From an uncultured Bacteroidales bacterium (lineage in GTDB: Bacteria > Bacteroidota > Bacteroidia > Bacteroidales > UBA932), in NCBI GenBank assembly GCA_937899055.1, contig CALBPX010000091.1, forward strand, positions 1 through 35,469: a stretch of 35,469 bases of DNA. Direction: 5' to 3'. The notes beneath the pieces were generated by a model. That model saw only the letters and a program-made list of their open reading frames with translations. It did no database searches and was not told the origin of the DNA. Made by a program: the position numbers and the translations under genes. Positions 23,127-31,192 of the stretch are shown piece after piece (within the stretch, counting starts at the first letter, position 1; each line of letters starts with the position of its first letter).

Positions 23127-25163
23127 CTACCAGTTCTTGTCTTTCTTCTTTTTCTTTGCAGCAAGGGCCTTTGCCTTTTTGACCTTCTCCTGAGTCTGGT
23201 TTTCCTTGTCCTGAATGGCCTGCAGCATCTGAGCCGCTGCCTGCGAACTCATCTTCTGGTCCTGAGAACCTCCACCCTGAGGCTGTTGCTGCTGGTCTTT
23301 GTTCTGGTCCTGATTCTGCTGGTCTTTGTTCTGGTCCTGATTCTGCTGATCTTTGTTCTGATCCTGATTCTGTTGATCTTTGTTCTGGTCCTGATTCTGC
23401 TGATCTTTATTCTGGTCCTGATTCTGCTGGTCCTTGTTCTGATCCTGATTCTGCTGATCTTTGTTCTGGTCCTGATTCTGGTTTTGATCTTGATTCTGCT
23501 GGTTCTGCTGATCCTGGTTCTGATTCTGCTGGTCCTGGTTCTGGTCCTGATTCTGCTGATCTTTATTCTGGTCCTGGTTCTGCTGATCTTTATTCTGATC
23601 CTGGTTCTGTTGATCCTGATTCTGCTGATTCTGCTGGTTTTCAAGCATCTTCTTTGCGTATGCATAGTTTGCCTTTGCAGTCAAGTCGGCAGGATTTCTG
23701 ACCAAAGACTGCTTATAAGCCTCCATTGCCTTGTCGTATTGCTTCTCAGAAAGGAACGTATTGCCAAGGTTGAAGAAGTACTTGGACGCAGAAGAGGCCT
23801 TGCCCTGATGCTTCAGAAGAGGATCTTCCTTCTTAATCTTCTGCTTCATGTCCTGCTGGGGAAGAGTGGTCTGAACGCCCTTCCATGAAGGCTCAAAAGG
23901 CATCTTGGACACGGTGTCGGCTATTGTAGCATAAACCTTCATGGCCCCTTCGATGTCGTTCTGGCGCAGCAGGGTGTTTCCCAGATTGTAATTGCCTTTT
24001 ACAGAAAGCGAATCCTTCAGAAGCCCCTTCCTGTATTCCACTTCGGACTTTTTCATGTCGTTGGCCTTGAAATAACGGTTTCCTTTGCGGACCTCCTTGC
24101 GGTCTGCCTGAGCAAACATCTGGGTGCCCGAAAGCAAAAGAATCAAGCCCACTGCAAAAAGTTTCTTTTTCATTTTCCTGTCTCCAATCAAAAATTCAAG
24201 GAAGAAGAATATCAGGGCAATTCCGAGGAAATACATGAACTGCTCGTTGTATTCTTCAAAGGCAACTTCCTGATATGAAGTCTTTTTGAGTTCCCTGACC
24301 TTTTCTACAATATCGCCGAGCCCAAAATTGGTATCGGAAGCTCTGACGTATATTCCTCCGCCTGCCTCAGCGATGTCCTTGAGGGTTTCCTCATCGAGCT
24401 TGGTAACCACGATGTTGCCGTCCTTGTCTTTCATCAGACCACCGCCGTCATCGGGAATAGGCTCTCCGGCAGGGGTTCCCACTCCTATGGTGTAAACATT
24501 GATTCCTGCATCCTTAGCGGCCGCTGCGGCCTGGACTGCATCGTCCTCATGGTTTTCGCCATCGCTGATGACTATTATGGCCTTGTTGCCCTGCTCCTGC
24601 ATTCCGTCGGCGGAAAAGCTTTGGGCACAGGTAATTATAGCCTCACCGATAGCTGTTCCCTGAATAGGTACGGAAGAAGTGTTTATGGGCGAAAGGAAGA
24701 GTTTTGCGCTCACATAATCGGCCGTTATCGGCACCTGCACGAAAGACTCTCCAGCAAAAATCACAAGACCCACCCTGTCTGAATGGAGTTTGTCCAAAAG
24801 GCGCGAAAGATCCATCTTTGCCCTCTCCAGGCGGTTGGGCGAATAGTCCTTGGCTTTCATTGAGTTGGATACGTCAAGGGCTATCATGATTTCGGCTCCG
24901 GAATTGGTGTTTTCCATGAGGCGGGCGCCAATCTGAGGCCTGGCAAGACCTGTCATCAGAAACAGCCATCCCAGACTGAAGCAGACCAGCCTGAGCCAGC
25001 CCTTGGATTTTGACCTTTCGGGCATCAGGGAATCCACAAGTTCAGGGTCTCCGAAACGGCGGAGCCTGCGGTTTCTTCCCCTGCGCCAAAGGGCATAAAA
25101 TAGGAAGAAGAACGGGATGGCAAATATAAAAAGTAAAAATATCGGGTTTGCAAACTGTATCAT
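23127..25163 (-). CDS. batB: BatB-BatC fusion: VWA membrane protein joined in frame to TPR protein
   Basis: 678 residues. Residues 1-330 are a complete BatB: membrane helices at about 7-25 and 57-75, a VWA domain with MIDAS DVSNS (97-101), T170 and SDGEN (D201), and a third helix at about 309-326. Residue 331 is Met, followed by what reads as a BatC signal peptide (MKKKLFAVGLILLLSG to FAQA, 331-353). TPRs follow (about 355-410 and 460-505), then a 119-residue Gln/Asn/Asp/Lys repeat tract and a Lys-rich end. batB and batC are normally separate genes. No stop codon lies between them here. Internal initiation at 24173, preceded by GGAGACAGGAAA, could still make free BatC. If read as one chain, the buried signal becomes a fourth helix, returning the TPR part to the periplasm. 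Confidence 0.85.
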   Translation of the reverse strand: MIQFANPIFLLFIFAIPFFFLFYALWRRGRNRRLRRFGDPELVDSLMPERSKSKGWLRLVCFSLGWLFLMTGLARPQIGARLMENTNSGAEIMIALDVSNSMKAKDYSPNRLERAKMDLSRLLDKLHSDRVGLVIFAGESFVQVPITADYVSAKLFLSPINTSSVPIQGTAIGEAIITCAQSFSADGMQEQGNKAIIVISDGENHEDDAVQAAAAAKDAGINVYTIGVGTPAGEPIPDDGGGLMKDKDGNIVVTKLDEETLKDIAEAGGGIYVRASDTNFGLGDIVEKVRELKKTSYQEVAFEEYNEQFMYFLGIALIFFFLEFLIGDRKMKKKLFAVGLILLLSGTQMFAQADRKEVRKGNRYFKANDMKKSEVEYRKGLLKDSLSVKGNYNLGNTLLRQNDIEGAMKVYATIADTVSKMPFEPSWKGVQTTLPQQDMKQKIKKEDPLLKHQGKASSASKYFFNLGNTFLSEKQYDKAMEAYKQSLVRNPADLTAKANYAYAKKMLENQQNQQNQDQQNQDQNKDQQNQDQNKDQQNQDQNQDQQNQNQDQQNQQNQDQNQNQDQNKDQQNQDQNKDQQNQDQNKDQQNQDQNKDQQNQDQNKDQQNQDQNKDQQNQDQNKDQQQQPQGGGSQDQKMSSQAAAQMLQAIQDKENQTQEKVKKAKALAAKKKKKDKNW
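23283..23639 (-). repeat. 27-bp tandem repeats encoding a Q/N/D/K-rich tract in BatC
   Basis: 119 codons (residues 509-627 of the BatBC product) are almost only Gln, Asn, Asp and Lys. The last 63 residues are seven consecutive 9-residue units of DQNKDQQNQ type (27 bp each, the seventh ending QQQ). The first half is less regular. Units differ at third codon positions (for example TTT versus TTC and GGT versus GAT on the plus strand), so the array is not freshly expanded. Copy number could vary between strains by slippage. Confidence 0.85.
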
Positions 25164-25174
25164 AACTGTCCCTC

Positions 25175-26152
25175 CTAATCCGGTAAATGTCTTGTAAACA
25201 ATCGCATGACAACTTCAAGAAGAATGGCGGCAAGAGCCAGAAGAGCAAATCTCATGAACAGTTCCTTGTACTGCGGATAAGAATCTACAATCGTGCGGCT
25301 CTTTTCCATCTTGTTGATTTCTGCGTAGATTTCCTTGAGCTTGGTATTGTCGGTTGCACGGAAGTATTTTCCGCCGGTGTCGTCGGCTATCTGCCTCATA
25401 AGAGGTTCGTCTATCTCCACCTTTACCATCTGCACGCCGTATTCCGTAGGATATGGAGCTTCTCCCATGGCACCTATGCCAATGGTGTATATCCTTACGC
25501 CGTATGTCTTTGCAATTTCAGTTGCCATCTGGGGCGAAATTTCTCCGGTGTTGTTCACACCGTCTGTAAGAAGTATTATCACACGGCTTTTGGCATCGGA
25601 GTCTTTGAGCCTTGCAACTGCCGTTGCTATGCCGTTTCCTATGGCCGTTCCGTCGTCTATGATTCCGCAGTTGATGTCTTTCATCATGTTAATCAGAGTC
25701 TGACGGTCCGTGGTAAGAGGACATTGGGTATAACTCTCTCCGGCAAAGACCACAACACCCATCCTGTCTGCCGGCCTCTGAGACACGAACTCAATTGCAA
25801 TCTGCTTTGCGGCGTTGATGCGGTCCGGCTTAAAGTCCATAGCCAGCATACTGGTAGAAACATCTATGCCCAGCACTATGTCTATTCCTTCCGTAGAAAC
25901 CTTTTCCAGTTCGGACGCAGACCTCGGGCGGGCTACTGCAAGAACAAGAGCCGCAACTGCAATGCACCTGAGCACAAACGGAATATGGCGGGCAATCCTC
26001 TTAAACCAGCCGTCCTTACCTGTCTTCCAGGGTGTTATGCTGGAAACCGTAATATATGGATGCCGGCCCTTTAGCTCCCGCCATACATATATCAGTATGG
26101 CAAGCGGAACCAAAAGCAAAAGCCACAAAAGTTTAGGATATTCAAAAAACAT
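25175..26152 (-). CDS. batA: BatA: VWA-domain inner-membrane protein
   Basis: 325 residues. Two N-terminal membrane helices (about 6-25 and 57-74) and one C-terminal helix (about 298-316, LFMRFALLALAAILLEVVM) enclose a periplasmic von Willebrand A domain. The metal-ion-dependent adhesion site is complete: DVSTS (97-101), the DDGTAIGNG threonine, and LLTDGVNNTG. BatA and BatB are paralogues that, in the species studied, are thought to work as a complex with TPR partners. The start codon overlaps the stop of the preceding gene by one base, giving tight translational coupling, and batBC follows after 11 bp. Confidence 0.93.
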   Translation of the reverse strand: MFFEYPKLLWLLLLVPLAILIYVWRELKGRHPYITVSSITPWKTGKDGWFKRIARHIPFVLRCIAVAALVLAVARPRSASELEKVSTEGIDIVLGIDVSTSMLAMDFKPDRINAAKQIAIEFVSQRPADRMGVVVFAGESYTQCPLTTDRQTLINMMKDINCGIIDDGTAIGNGIATAVARLKDSDAKSRVIILLTDGVNNTGEISPQMATEIAKTYGVRIYTIGIGAMGEAPYPTEYGVQMVKVEIDEPLMRQIADDTGGKYFRATDNTKLKEIYAEINKMEKSRTIVDSYPQYKELFMRFALLALAAILLEVVMRLFTRHLPD

Positions 26153-27123
26153 TACTTGCCCTCCTTTTCTTTTTCTGTCTGGCTCTGCTGAAGCTGCTGC
26201 ATGTAGGCAAAGTTCACAAAGTTGACCGCTGTGGGAATTGCCTTTTCGTTTTCGCTGTCAAGAGGAACATGCTTGGCAAACTTTACGAGGTCGGCGGTGG
26301 TGAACATCTCATTCAAATCGCCGAGTATCCTTTCATCTATCTGCCTGCCCTGCAGGGCCGTCATTATCTCAGACGATGTCTTTTCCATTGCCCCGAAGCC
26401 GTAGCGGCTTTCCATATATTCCCTTACGGCGTCGGTGATTCCGGTGTAGTAGGCCTTCTGCTTTCCGCTCTGCCAAAGTTTTTCCGAACGGATCTTTTCC
26501 AGCTTCTTGAGGGCGGTGATGTGAGGCGGTTCCACCTGGATTTTCTTGCCGAAGAAGTTGCGGTTCTTCCTGCGCATCTGAATGTATCTTACTATGGCCC
26601 AGATTAGAAGCAAAGCCAAAAGCCCCAGGAGAATCCACGGAAGAATTTCGCGGAAGGTAACCGGATATGTTTCCTGACCCTTGATCTGGTATGGCTGAAA
26701 ACTTGCTGTATCTATGGGAATAGTATTGACATACAGCTGTTTAGGATCTATCTTTAGAGTGTCGGGCCTGCCTTGGGCATCATATACAATCAAGGGCGAC
26801 GGAAGGGTGTAGCTTCCGCTGTCGAACGATGTCAGCAGCACTTTTGCCCTAAGATTCTGAAGCCCTTGGCTCACGCTCAGCGAATCCAGTTCAAATTCCC
26901 TTACAACCTCCACTCCGCCACGGATTGTGGTGTCGGCTGCCAGTATGGCCGAATATTGGCCTATTGCCAGAGGACTCCCTTGAGGAACGGCAAAGTCAAA
27001 GGACCAGACTATCTGGTCTCCGATAAGCACGGAATCGGCGGAAAGGGTCGATTTCTCAACCCTCTGCCCCCAGAGAGTACCGGATGCGGCAACGGCCAGT
27101 GTCAACAATATCTTTCTAAACAT
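26152..27123 (-). CDS. Bat-locus membrane-anchored protein of unknown function
   Basis: 323 residues. A signal peptide (1-19, GTLWGQ) leads a periplasmic beta-sandwich part (about 20-150) resembling the domains of BatD. A membrane helix lies at about 161-180 (LPWILLGLLALLLIWAIVRY), and a cytoplasmic helical domain (about 195-323) carries a signature of the type KLEKIRSEKLWQSGKQKAYY, similar to DUF4381-like proteins at Bat and MoxR loci. It sits between the DUF58 gene (9 bp) and batA (one-base overlap). It is conserved in this position in Bacteroidota as far as I recall, but has no proven activity. Confidence 0.7.
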   Translation of the reverse strand: MFRKILLTLAVAASGTLWGQRVEKSTLSADSVLIGDQIVWSFDFAVPQGSPLAIGQYSAILAADTTIRGGVEVVREFELDSLSVSQGLQNLRAKVLLTSFDSGSYTLPSPLIVYDAQGRPDTLKIDPKQLYVNTIPIDTASFQPYQIKGQETYPVTFREILPWILLGLLALLLIWAIVRYIQMRRKNRNFFGKKIQVEPPHITALKKLEKIRSEKLWQSGKQKAYYTGITDAVREYMESRYGFGAMEKTSSEIMTALQGRQIDERILGDLNEMFTTADLVKFAKHVPLDSENEKAIPTAVNFVNFAYMQQLQQSQTEKEKEGK

Positions 27124-27132
27124 ATAATCAAC

Positions 27133-28011
27133 TTACTTGTTCTTGAAAAATCCAATCAGACTTTTCACATAATCGTCTTCTGTAGAGATGCTTACCGTAT
27201 CTACTTTGTAGCGGTTGAAGAGTCTCAGCGATGCGTCCAGCACCTTACGGTTCCACTGCCGGTAACTGTCTCGTACGCTGCGGCTGGAAGTGTCTATCCA
27301 ACCCTCAGAGCCGCTTTCGGCGTCTCTGACCCTCACAAGACCCAGGTCCGGAATATCCCTCTCTCTTGGGTCATAGATATTGATGGCGGATATTTCGTGC
27401 TTGTTGGCGGCCAGTTTGAGGGCATCTTCATATCTGGGATTGCCGTTCTGGTCAACATCAAGCAAATCGCTGAGCAAAAAGGCAGTACATCTTTTCTTGA
27501 TGGCCCTGGAAAGGAACCGCAGAGCCTCGCCTATGTCTGTTCCGCCCTGAGTGGGCCTGAACTCCAGAAGTTCGGAAATGATTCGGAGCAGATGGCTCCT
27601 TCCCTTCTTTGGCGGAATGAACTTCTCAACCTTGGAAGAAAAGAACAGGGCGCCAACTTTGTCGTTGTTGATGGAAGCGGAAAAAGACAGAACGGCGGCT
27701 ATCTCGGCCACAAGTTCCCTCTTGGTCTTTGCCGACGTTCCAAACACGCTGGACTGCGACACATCCACCAAAAGCACAACCGTAAGCTCCCTCTCCTCCT
27801 CATAAACTTTTATGTACGGGCTTCTGAGCCTGGCTGTTACATTCCAGTCCATATTCCGTACATCGTCGCCGAACTGATATTCCCTCACTTCGGAAAAGGC
27901 CATACCCCTGCCCTTGAAGGCAGAATGGTATTCACCGGCAAAAATCTGGTGCGAAAGGCTGCGGGTGCGGATTTCTATCTTGCGTACTTTTTTTAACAGA
28001 CTGTTGTCCAT
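27133..28011 (-). CDS. DUF58 domain protein of the MoxR-Bat locus
   Basis: 292 residues without a signal peptide, so cytoplasmic. The DUF58 signature is plain at about 34-61 (GRGMAFSEVREYQFGDDVRN, then MDWNVTAR). A degenerate VWA-like fold follows, starting LLVDVSQS (Asp83), with TQGGTDIGEAL and SDLLD corresponding to further MIDAS-like positions. DUF58 proteins almost always pair with a MoxR ATPase, which is here immediately upstream (41 bp gap). The two may act as chaperone and target-recognition partner for the VWA proteins BatA and BatB. That role is inferred from family knowledge and position. Confidence 0.9.
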   Translation of the reverse strand: MDNSLLKKVRKIEIRTRSLSHQIFAGEYHSAFKGRGMAFSEVREYQFGDDVRNMDWNVTARLRSPYIKVYEEERELTVVLLVDVSQSSVFGTSAKTKRELVAEIAAVLSFSASINNDKVGALFFSSKVEKFIPPKKGRSHLLRIISELLEFRPTQGGTDIGEALRFLSRAIKKRCTAFLLSDLLDVDQNGNPRYEDALKLAANKHEISAINIYDPRERDIPDLGLVRVRDAESGSEGWIDTSSRSVRDSYRQWNRKVLDASLRLFNRYKVDTVSISTEDDYVKSLIGFFKNK

Positions 28012-28052
28012 AACAATTCAATCAATGACTTGTTCCTGAATCTTGTCAGACT

Positions 28053-29045
28053 TTATGGAACGGCAACTACATTGACTATCTCGGTAATCAGATTTTCGGT
28101 TGTGATATCCTCGGCCTCAGCCTCGTATGTCAGACCGATACGGTGGCGCAGAACCTCATAGCAAACGGCCCTGACATCTTCCGGAATCACATATCCTCTC
28201 CTCTTTATGAATGCATAGGCCTTGGCTGCCTTGGCAAGAGAAATGCTTGCCCTGGGCGATGCTCCGTACTGAATCATGTTCTTGATCTTGCCCAATCCGT
28301 ATTCTTCCGGAGTACGGGTAGCATAAACTATATCCACAATGTAACGCTCAATCTTCTCGTCCATATAGACATCCTTCACCACGCTGCGTGCCCTTACGAT
28401 GTCTTCCGGCTTGAGAACGGTGCTGGCCTTTGGAAACTCCTGGGCGTTGTGCATCTTGATGATCTGCTTTTCCTCGTCCTTCTTGGGGTAGTTGACAATG
28501 ACCTTGAGCATGAAACGGTCCATCTGGGCTTCGGGCAGCGGATAGGTTCCTTCCTGCTCAATAGGGTTCTGGGTAGCCATTACCAAAAACGGCTCAGGCA
28601 GCTTGTATGTCTGGTCGCCTATAGTTACGGCCCTTTCCTGCATGGCCTCCAGAAGCGCACTCTGAACCTTTGCCGGAGAACGGTTGATTTCATCGGCGAG
28701 TACAAAGTTTGCAAACACAGGGCCCTTCTTTACCTGGAACTGTTCGTTCTTCTGACTGTAAATCATGGTACCTACGATGTCCGAAGGCAGAAGGTCAGGA
28801 GTAAACTGTATTCTTTGGAATTTTGCGTCTATGATATCGCTGAGAGTGCTGATAGCCAAGGTTTTTGCCAAGCCTGGCATTCCCTCAAGCAGAAGGTGCC
28901 CGTCTGCCAGAAGACCTATCAGAAGGTCTTCAACCAAATGTTTCTGCCCTACAATCACCTTGTTCATTTCCATCGAGATGATGTCCACAAAGGCACTCTC
29001 TTTCTGAATTCTGTCATTCAGTTCTTTAATGTTGATGCTGTCCAT
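28053..29045 (-). CDS. MoxR-family AAA+ ATPase
   Basis: 330 residues, cytoplasmic. Walker A is GMPGLAKT (55-62), and Walker B is FVLADEINRS with Asp118-Glu119. The downstream AAA_3/MoxR features are present, including QNPIEQEGTYPLPEAQMDRF and the AAA-lid ARASISLAKAAKAYA-type helix. MoxR proteins act as chaperones that remodel or assemble VWA-domain partners. This one heads the minus-strand Bat locus (moxR, DUF58, unnamed, batA, batBC, batD, batE, phosphoesterase). Its start (MDSINIKEL) lies 87 bp from the divergent truA start, and no exact TAnnTTTG element is visible upstream on the minus strand; a weak TACAATTT lies 15 bp from the ATG. Confidence 0.93.
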   Translation of the reverse strand: MDSINIKELNDRIQKESAFVDIISMEMNKVIVGQKHLVEDLLIGLLADGHLLLEGMPGLAKTLAISTLSDIIDAKFQRIQFTPDLLPSDIVGTMIYSQKNEQFQVKKGPVFANFVLADEINRSPAKVQSALLEAMQERAVTIGDQTYKLPEPFLVMATQNPIEQEGTYPLPEAQMDRFMLKVIVNYPKKDEEKQIIKMHNAQEFPKASTVLKPEDIVRARSVVKDVYMDEKIERYIVDIVYATRTPEEYGLGKIKNMIQYGASPRASISLAKAAKAYAFIKRRGYVIPEDVRAVCYEVLRHRIGLTYEAEAEDITTENLITEIVNVVAVP

Positions 29046-29105
29046 AATTTAAATTGTACTGTTATTTTATTCTTTTTCTCTCTTTTTCCTTTGCCCTTCT
29101 TGCCT

Positions 29106-29113
29106 TATCTTTG
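29106..29113 (+). promoter_or_regulatory. Putative -7 element for truA
   Basis: TATCTTTG matches TAnnTTTG exactly, 19 bp upstream of the truA ATG. The -33 position is occupied by a T/C-rich tract (TTTTTCTCTCTTTTTCC) without a clean TTTG at 19-base spacing. This element also helps to reject much longer upstream extensions of truA. Confidence 0.45.
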
Positions 29114-29132
29114 CACAGCAGATGTTTTATCC

Positions 29133-29924
29133 ATGAGGTACTTCATAAAACTATCATACAGCGGAGCCCCTTTCAGCGGATGGCAGATCCAGAAAAATGC
29201 ACCGAGCGTTCAGGAGGAACTCCAGAAGGCTTTTTCGCTTTTGCTGAAGGAAGATATAGAAATTACCGGATGTGGCAGGACTGACAGTGGAGTGAACGCC
29301 GTCGGTTATATCGCCCACACAGAAATCTCTTCCAAGACAGCTTTGAGCGGAAAATCCAGGCAGCAGTTCTTATACAAAATAAATGCCATTCTGCCTAAAT
29401 CTATAAAGGTTTTTGGGATATATAAAATGCACCCCGATGCGCATGCCCGCTTTGACGCCAAGGCCCGTACTTACAAGTATTACCTGACCACCGCAGCCTC
29501 GCCGTTTGACGGAGATTATGTATGGTATCTCAAGTGCAGGAGCCTGGATATTGAGGCCATGAACAGGGCCGCAGAATACTTCATCGGAACCCAGGATTTT
29601 ACAAGCCTTCAGAAACTCGGCAGCGATGCCACCTCCCCTGTCTGCACCGTAACCGAGGCATTTTGGAAAAAGGCCCCGCTGCCCGCCCCTTTTGCCAGGG
29701 AAAACCGCGGCTGCCGCTATGTCTTTACCGTTACGGCCAACCGCTTTCTGAGGAATATGGTCAGGGCCATGGTGGGTTCGCTGCTGGAGGTAGGGCTTGG
29801 CAAGAAAGACCCACGGTGGATAAAACAGATGCTTGAGGAAAGGAACCGCTGCAGTGCAGGAGCCAGCGTACCCGGAAATGCTCTTTTCCTCAGCGATGTC
29901 AAATACCCTTACCCCATTCGCTGA
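29133..29924 (+). CDS. truA: tRNA pseudouridine(38-40) synthase TruA
   Basis: Cytoplasmic enzyme isomerising uridines 38-40 of tRNA anticodon stems. The start at 29133 (MRYFIKLSYSGAPFSGWQIQ) gives 263 residues, the normal length. The frame is open far upstream (to 28143), but that part is only the antisense of moxR. The catalytic Asp lies in GCGRTDSGVNA, with other family blocks ARFDAKARTYKYYL and ANRFLRNMVRAMVGSLLEVG. It stands divergent to moxR, and exbB begins 81 bp downstream with a -7 element of its own. Confidence 0.95.
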   Translation: MRYFIKLSYSGAPFSGWQIQKNAPSVQEELQKAFSLLLKEDIEITGCGRTDSGVNAVGYIAHTEISSKTALSGKSRQQFLYKINAILPKSIKVFGIYKMHPDAHARFDAKARTYKYYLTTAASPFDGDYVWYLKCRSLDIEAMNRAAEYFIGTQDFTSLQKLGSDATSPVCTVTEAFWKKAPLPAPFARENRGCRYVFTVTANRFLRNMVRAMVGSLLEVGLGKKDPRWIKQMLEERNRCSAGASVPGNALFLSDVKYPYPIR

Positions 29925-29962
29925 GCCTGATAATCAGAAATGGCTTTTAGGCAATTTGGCAT

Positions 29963-29970
29963 TATCTTTG
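29963..29970 (+). promoter_or_regulatory. Putative -7 element for exbB-exbD-tonB
   Basis: TATCTTTG matches TAnnTTTG and lies 35 bp upstream of the exbB ATG. A -33 TTTG at the usual spacing is not seen; TTTT lies at 29945-29948. No terminator hairpin is apparent between truA and this site. Confidence 0.45.
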
Positions 29971-30005
29971 ACGGAGATTTGAAATTCATAAGACTGTAAG
30001 ACAAT

Positions 30006-30734
30006 ATGACACTGCTCGCATTTTTACTTCAGGCAGACACTTCTGAGGCCATAAGAGAGGCCGCTGCTGCCGTAGCAACTCAGGAAAAAGTTTCCATGTC
30101 CATGATAGACATGGCTGTAAAGGGAGGATGGCTGATGATACCCCTTCTGATTCTTTCTGTCCTGACCATTTACATCTTTGGCATGAAATGGTGGACAATC
30201 AGCCGCGCTTCCAGGATAGATCCCAATTTCATGAGAGACATCAGAGACTACATCCACGACGGCAAGACAGCAGCCGCCCAGAATCTCTGCCGCCAGCAGG
30301 ACACTCCCGTTTCGCACCTGATCGAAAAGGGTATAGAAAGAATGGGAAGACCTCTGACCGACATCCAGACGGCCGTGGAAAACATGGGAAACATTGAGGT
30401 TGCAAGGCTGGAGAAAGGTCTTCCTACCCTGGCATCAATTGCAGGCGGTGCGCCCATGATCGGATTTCTCGGAACCGTTCTAGGTATGGTTCAGGCATTC
30501 TTCAACATGAGTCAGGCCGGAAACAACATAGACATCACCCTGCTTTCCGGCGGTATCTACACGGCCATGATTACAACCGTAGCCGGTCTGATTGTGGGTA
30601 TCCTTGCATACTTTGGTTACAACTACCTTACTTCCAAGGTTTCAGACCTGGTGTTCACTCTCCAGAGCAACACCATAGAGTTTATGGACCTGCTTCACGA
30701 GCCCGCAGGAGGCTCCAGGCAGAGTCAGATTTAA
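30006..30734 (+). CDS. exbB: MotA/TolQ/ExbB proton channel family protein
   Basis: 242-residue inner-membrane protein, the pentameric proton-channel component that energises TonB. A first membrane helix lies at about 40-63 (GGWLMIPLLILSVLTIYIFG). A cytoplasmic stretch of about 80 residues follows, then the conserved two-helix core with ASIAGGAPMIGFLGTVLGMV and GIYTAMITTVAGLIVGI. No TolQ-specific neighbour is present; exbD and a tonB-type gene follow, so assignment to an Exb set is favoured. Outer-membrane receptors such as the one at 11469-14414 would depend on such a complex. Confidence 0.92.
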   Translation: MTLLAFLLQADTSEAIREAAAAVATQEKVSMSMIDMAVKGGWLMIPLLILSVLTIYIFGMKWWTISRASRIDPNFMRDIRDYIHDGKTAAAQNLCRQQDTPVSHLIEKGIERMGRPLTDIQTAVENMGNIEVARLEKGLPTLASIAGGAPMIGFLGTVLGMVQAFFNMSQAGNNIDITLLSGGIYTAMITTVAGLIVGILAYFGYNYLTSKVSDLVFTLQSNTIEFMDLLHEPAGGSRQSQI

Positions 30735-30764
30735 CAGCACTGAGTATCAGATAAAAGCAGAGTT

Positions 30765-31178
30765 ATGGCTATTAAACAAAGGAACAAGGTAGATGCAGCG
30801 TTCAGCATGTCCTCAATGACGGACATAGTGTTCCTGCTTCTGATATTCTTCCTTGTTACATCCACGTTGATAAACCCCAACGCCCTGAAGCTCCTTTTGC
30901 CCAAGAGTTCCAACCAGATTTCCGCAAAGCCTCAGGTGAGCGTTTCTATAAAGCACTATCAGGAAAGCAATACTTTCTCCTACCACATCAACGGAGTAAA
31001 GCAGGAGACCCCGTTCGAGCAGGTTGAAGTTTCAATCCAGGCCCTTCTGCAAAATACGGAGGACCCTACTTTCACCATAATGGCAGACCAGAGCGTCCCC
31101 ATCGAGAAAGTGGTTGAACTTATGAACATTGCCAAACGCAACCAGTACAAGGTAATTCTTGCTACGGCACCGGAGTAA
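30765..31178 (+). CDS. exbD: ExbD/TolR family biopolymer transport protein
   Basis: 137 residues with one N-terminal membrane helix (about 19-38) carrying the essential Asp20 in MSSMTDIVFLLLIFFLVTS, and a periplasmic domain of the ExbD/TolR type ending PIEKVVELMNIAKRNQYKVI. Asp20 would take part in proton translocation with ExbB. The gene lies 30 bp after exbB and 14 bp before the tonB-type gene, forming one unit. Confidence 0.94.
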   Translation: MAIKQRNKVDAAFSMSSMTDIVFLLLIFFLVTSTLINPNALKLLLPKSSNQISAKPQVSVSIKHYQESNTFSYHINGVKQETPFEQVEVSIQALLQNTEDPTFTIMADQSVPIEKVVELMNIAKRNQYKVILATAPE

Positions 31179-31192
31179 TAAACATACTGGCT

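Noticed and set aside
23286..23888. Plus-strand 200-residue open frame, Leu/Val/Ile-rich and looking like a membrane protein
   Set aside because: It is the antisense of the Q/N/D repeat tract of BatC; the 27-bp repeats keep several frames free of stops, and it has no independent support.
25187..26074. Plus-strand 295-residue open frame
   Set aside because: It is antisense to batA and rich in Cys, His and Tyr without domain structure.
28143..29132. Long upstream extension of the TruA reading frame
   Set aside because: It is antisense to moxR, rich in implausible Cys/His runs, and precedes the canonical TruA start MRYFIKLSYSG and its -7 element.
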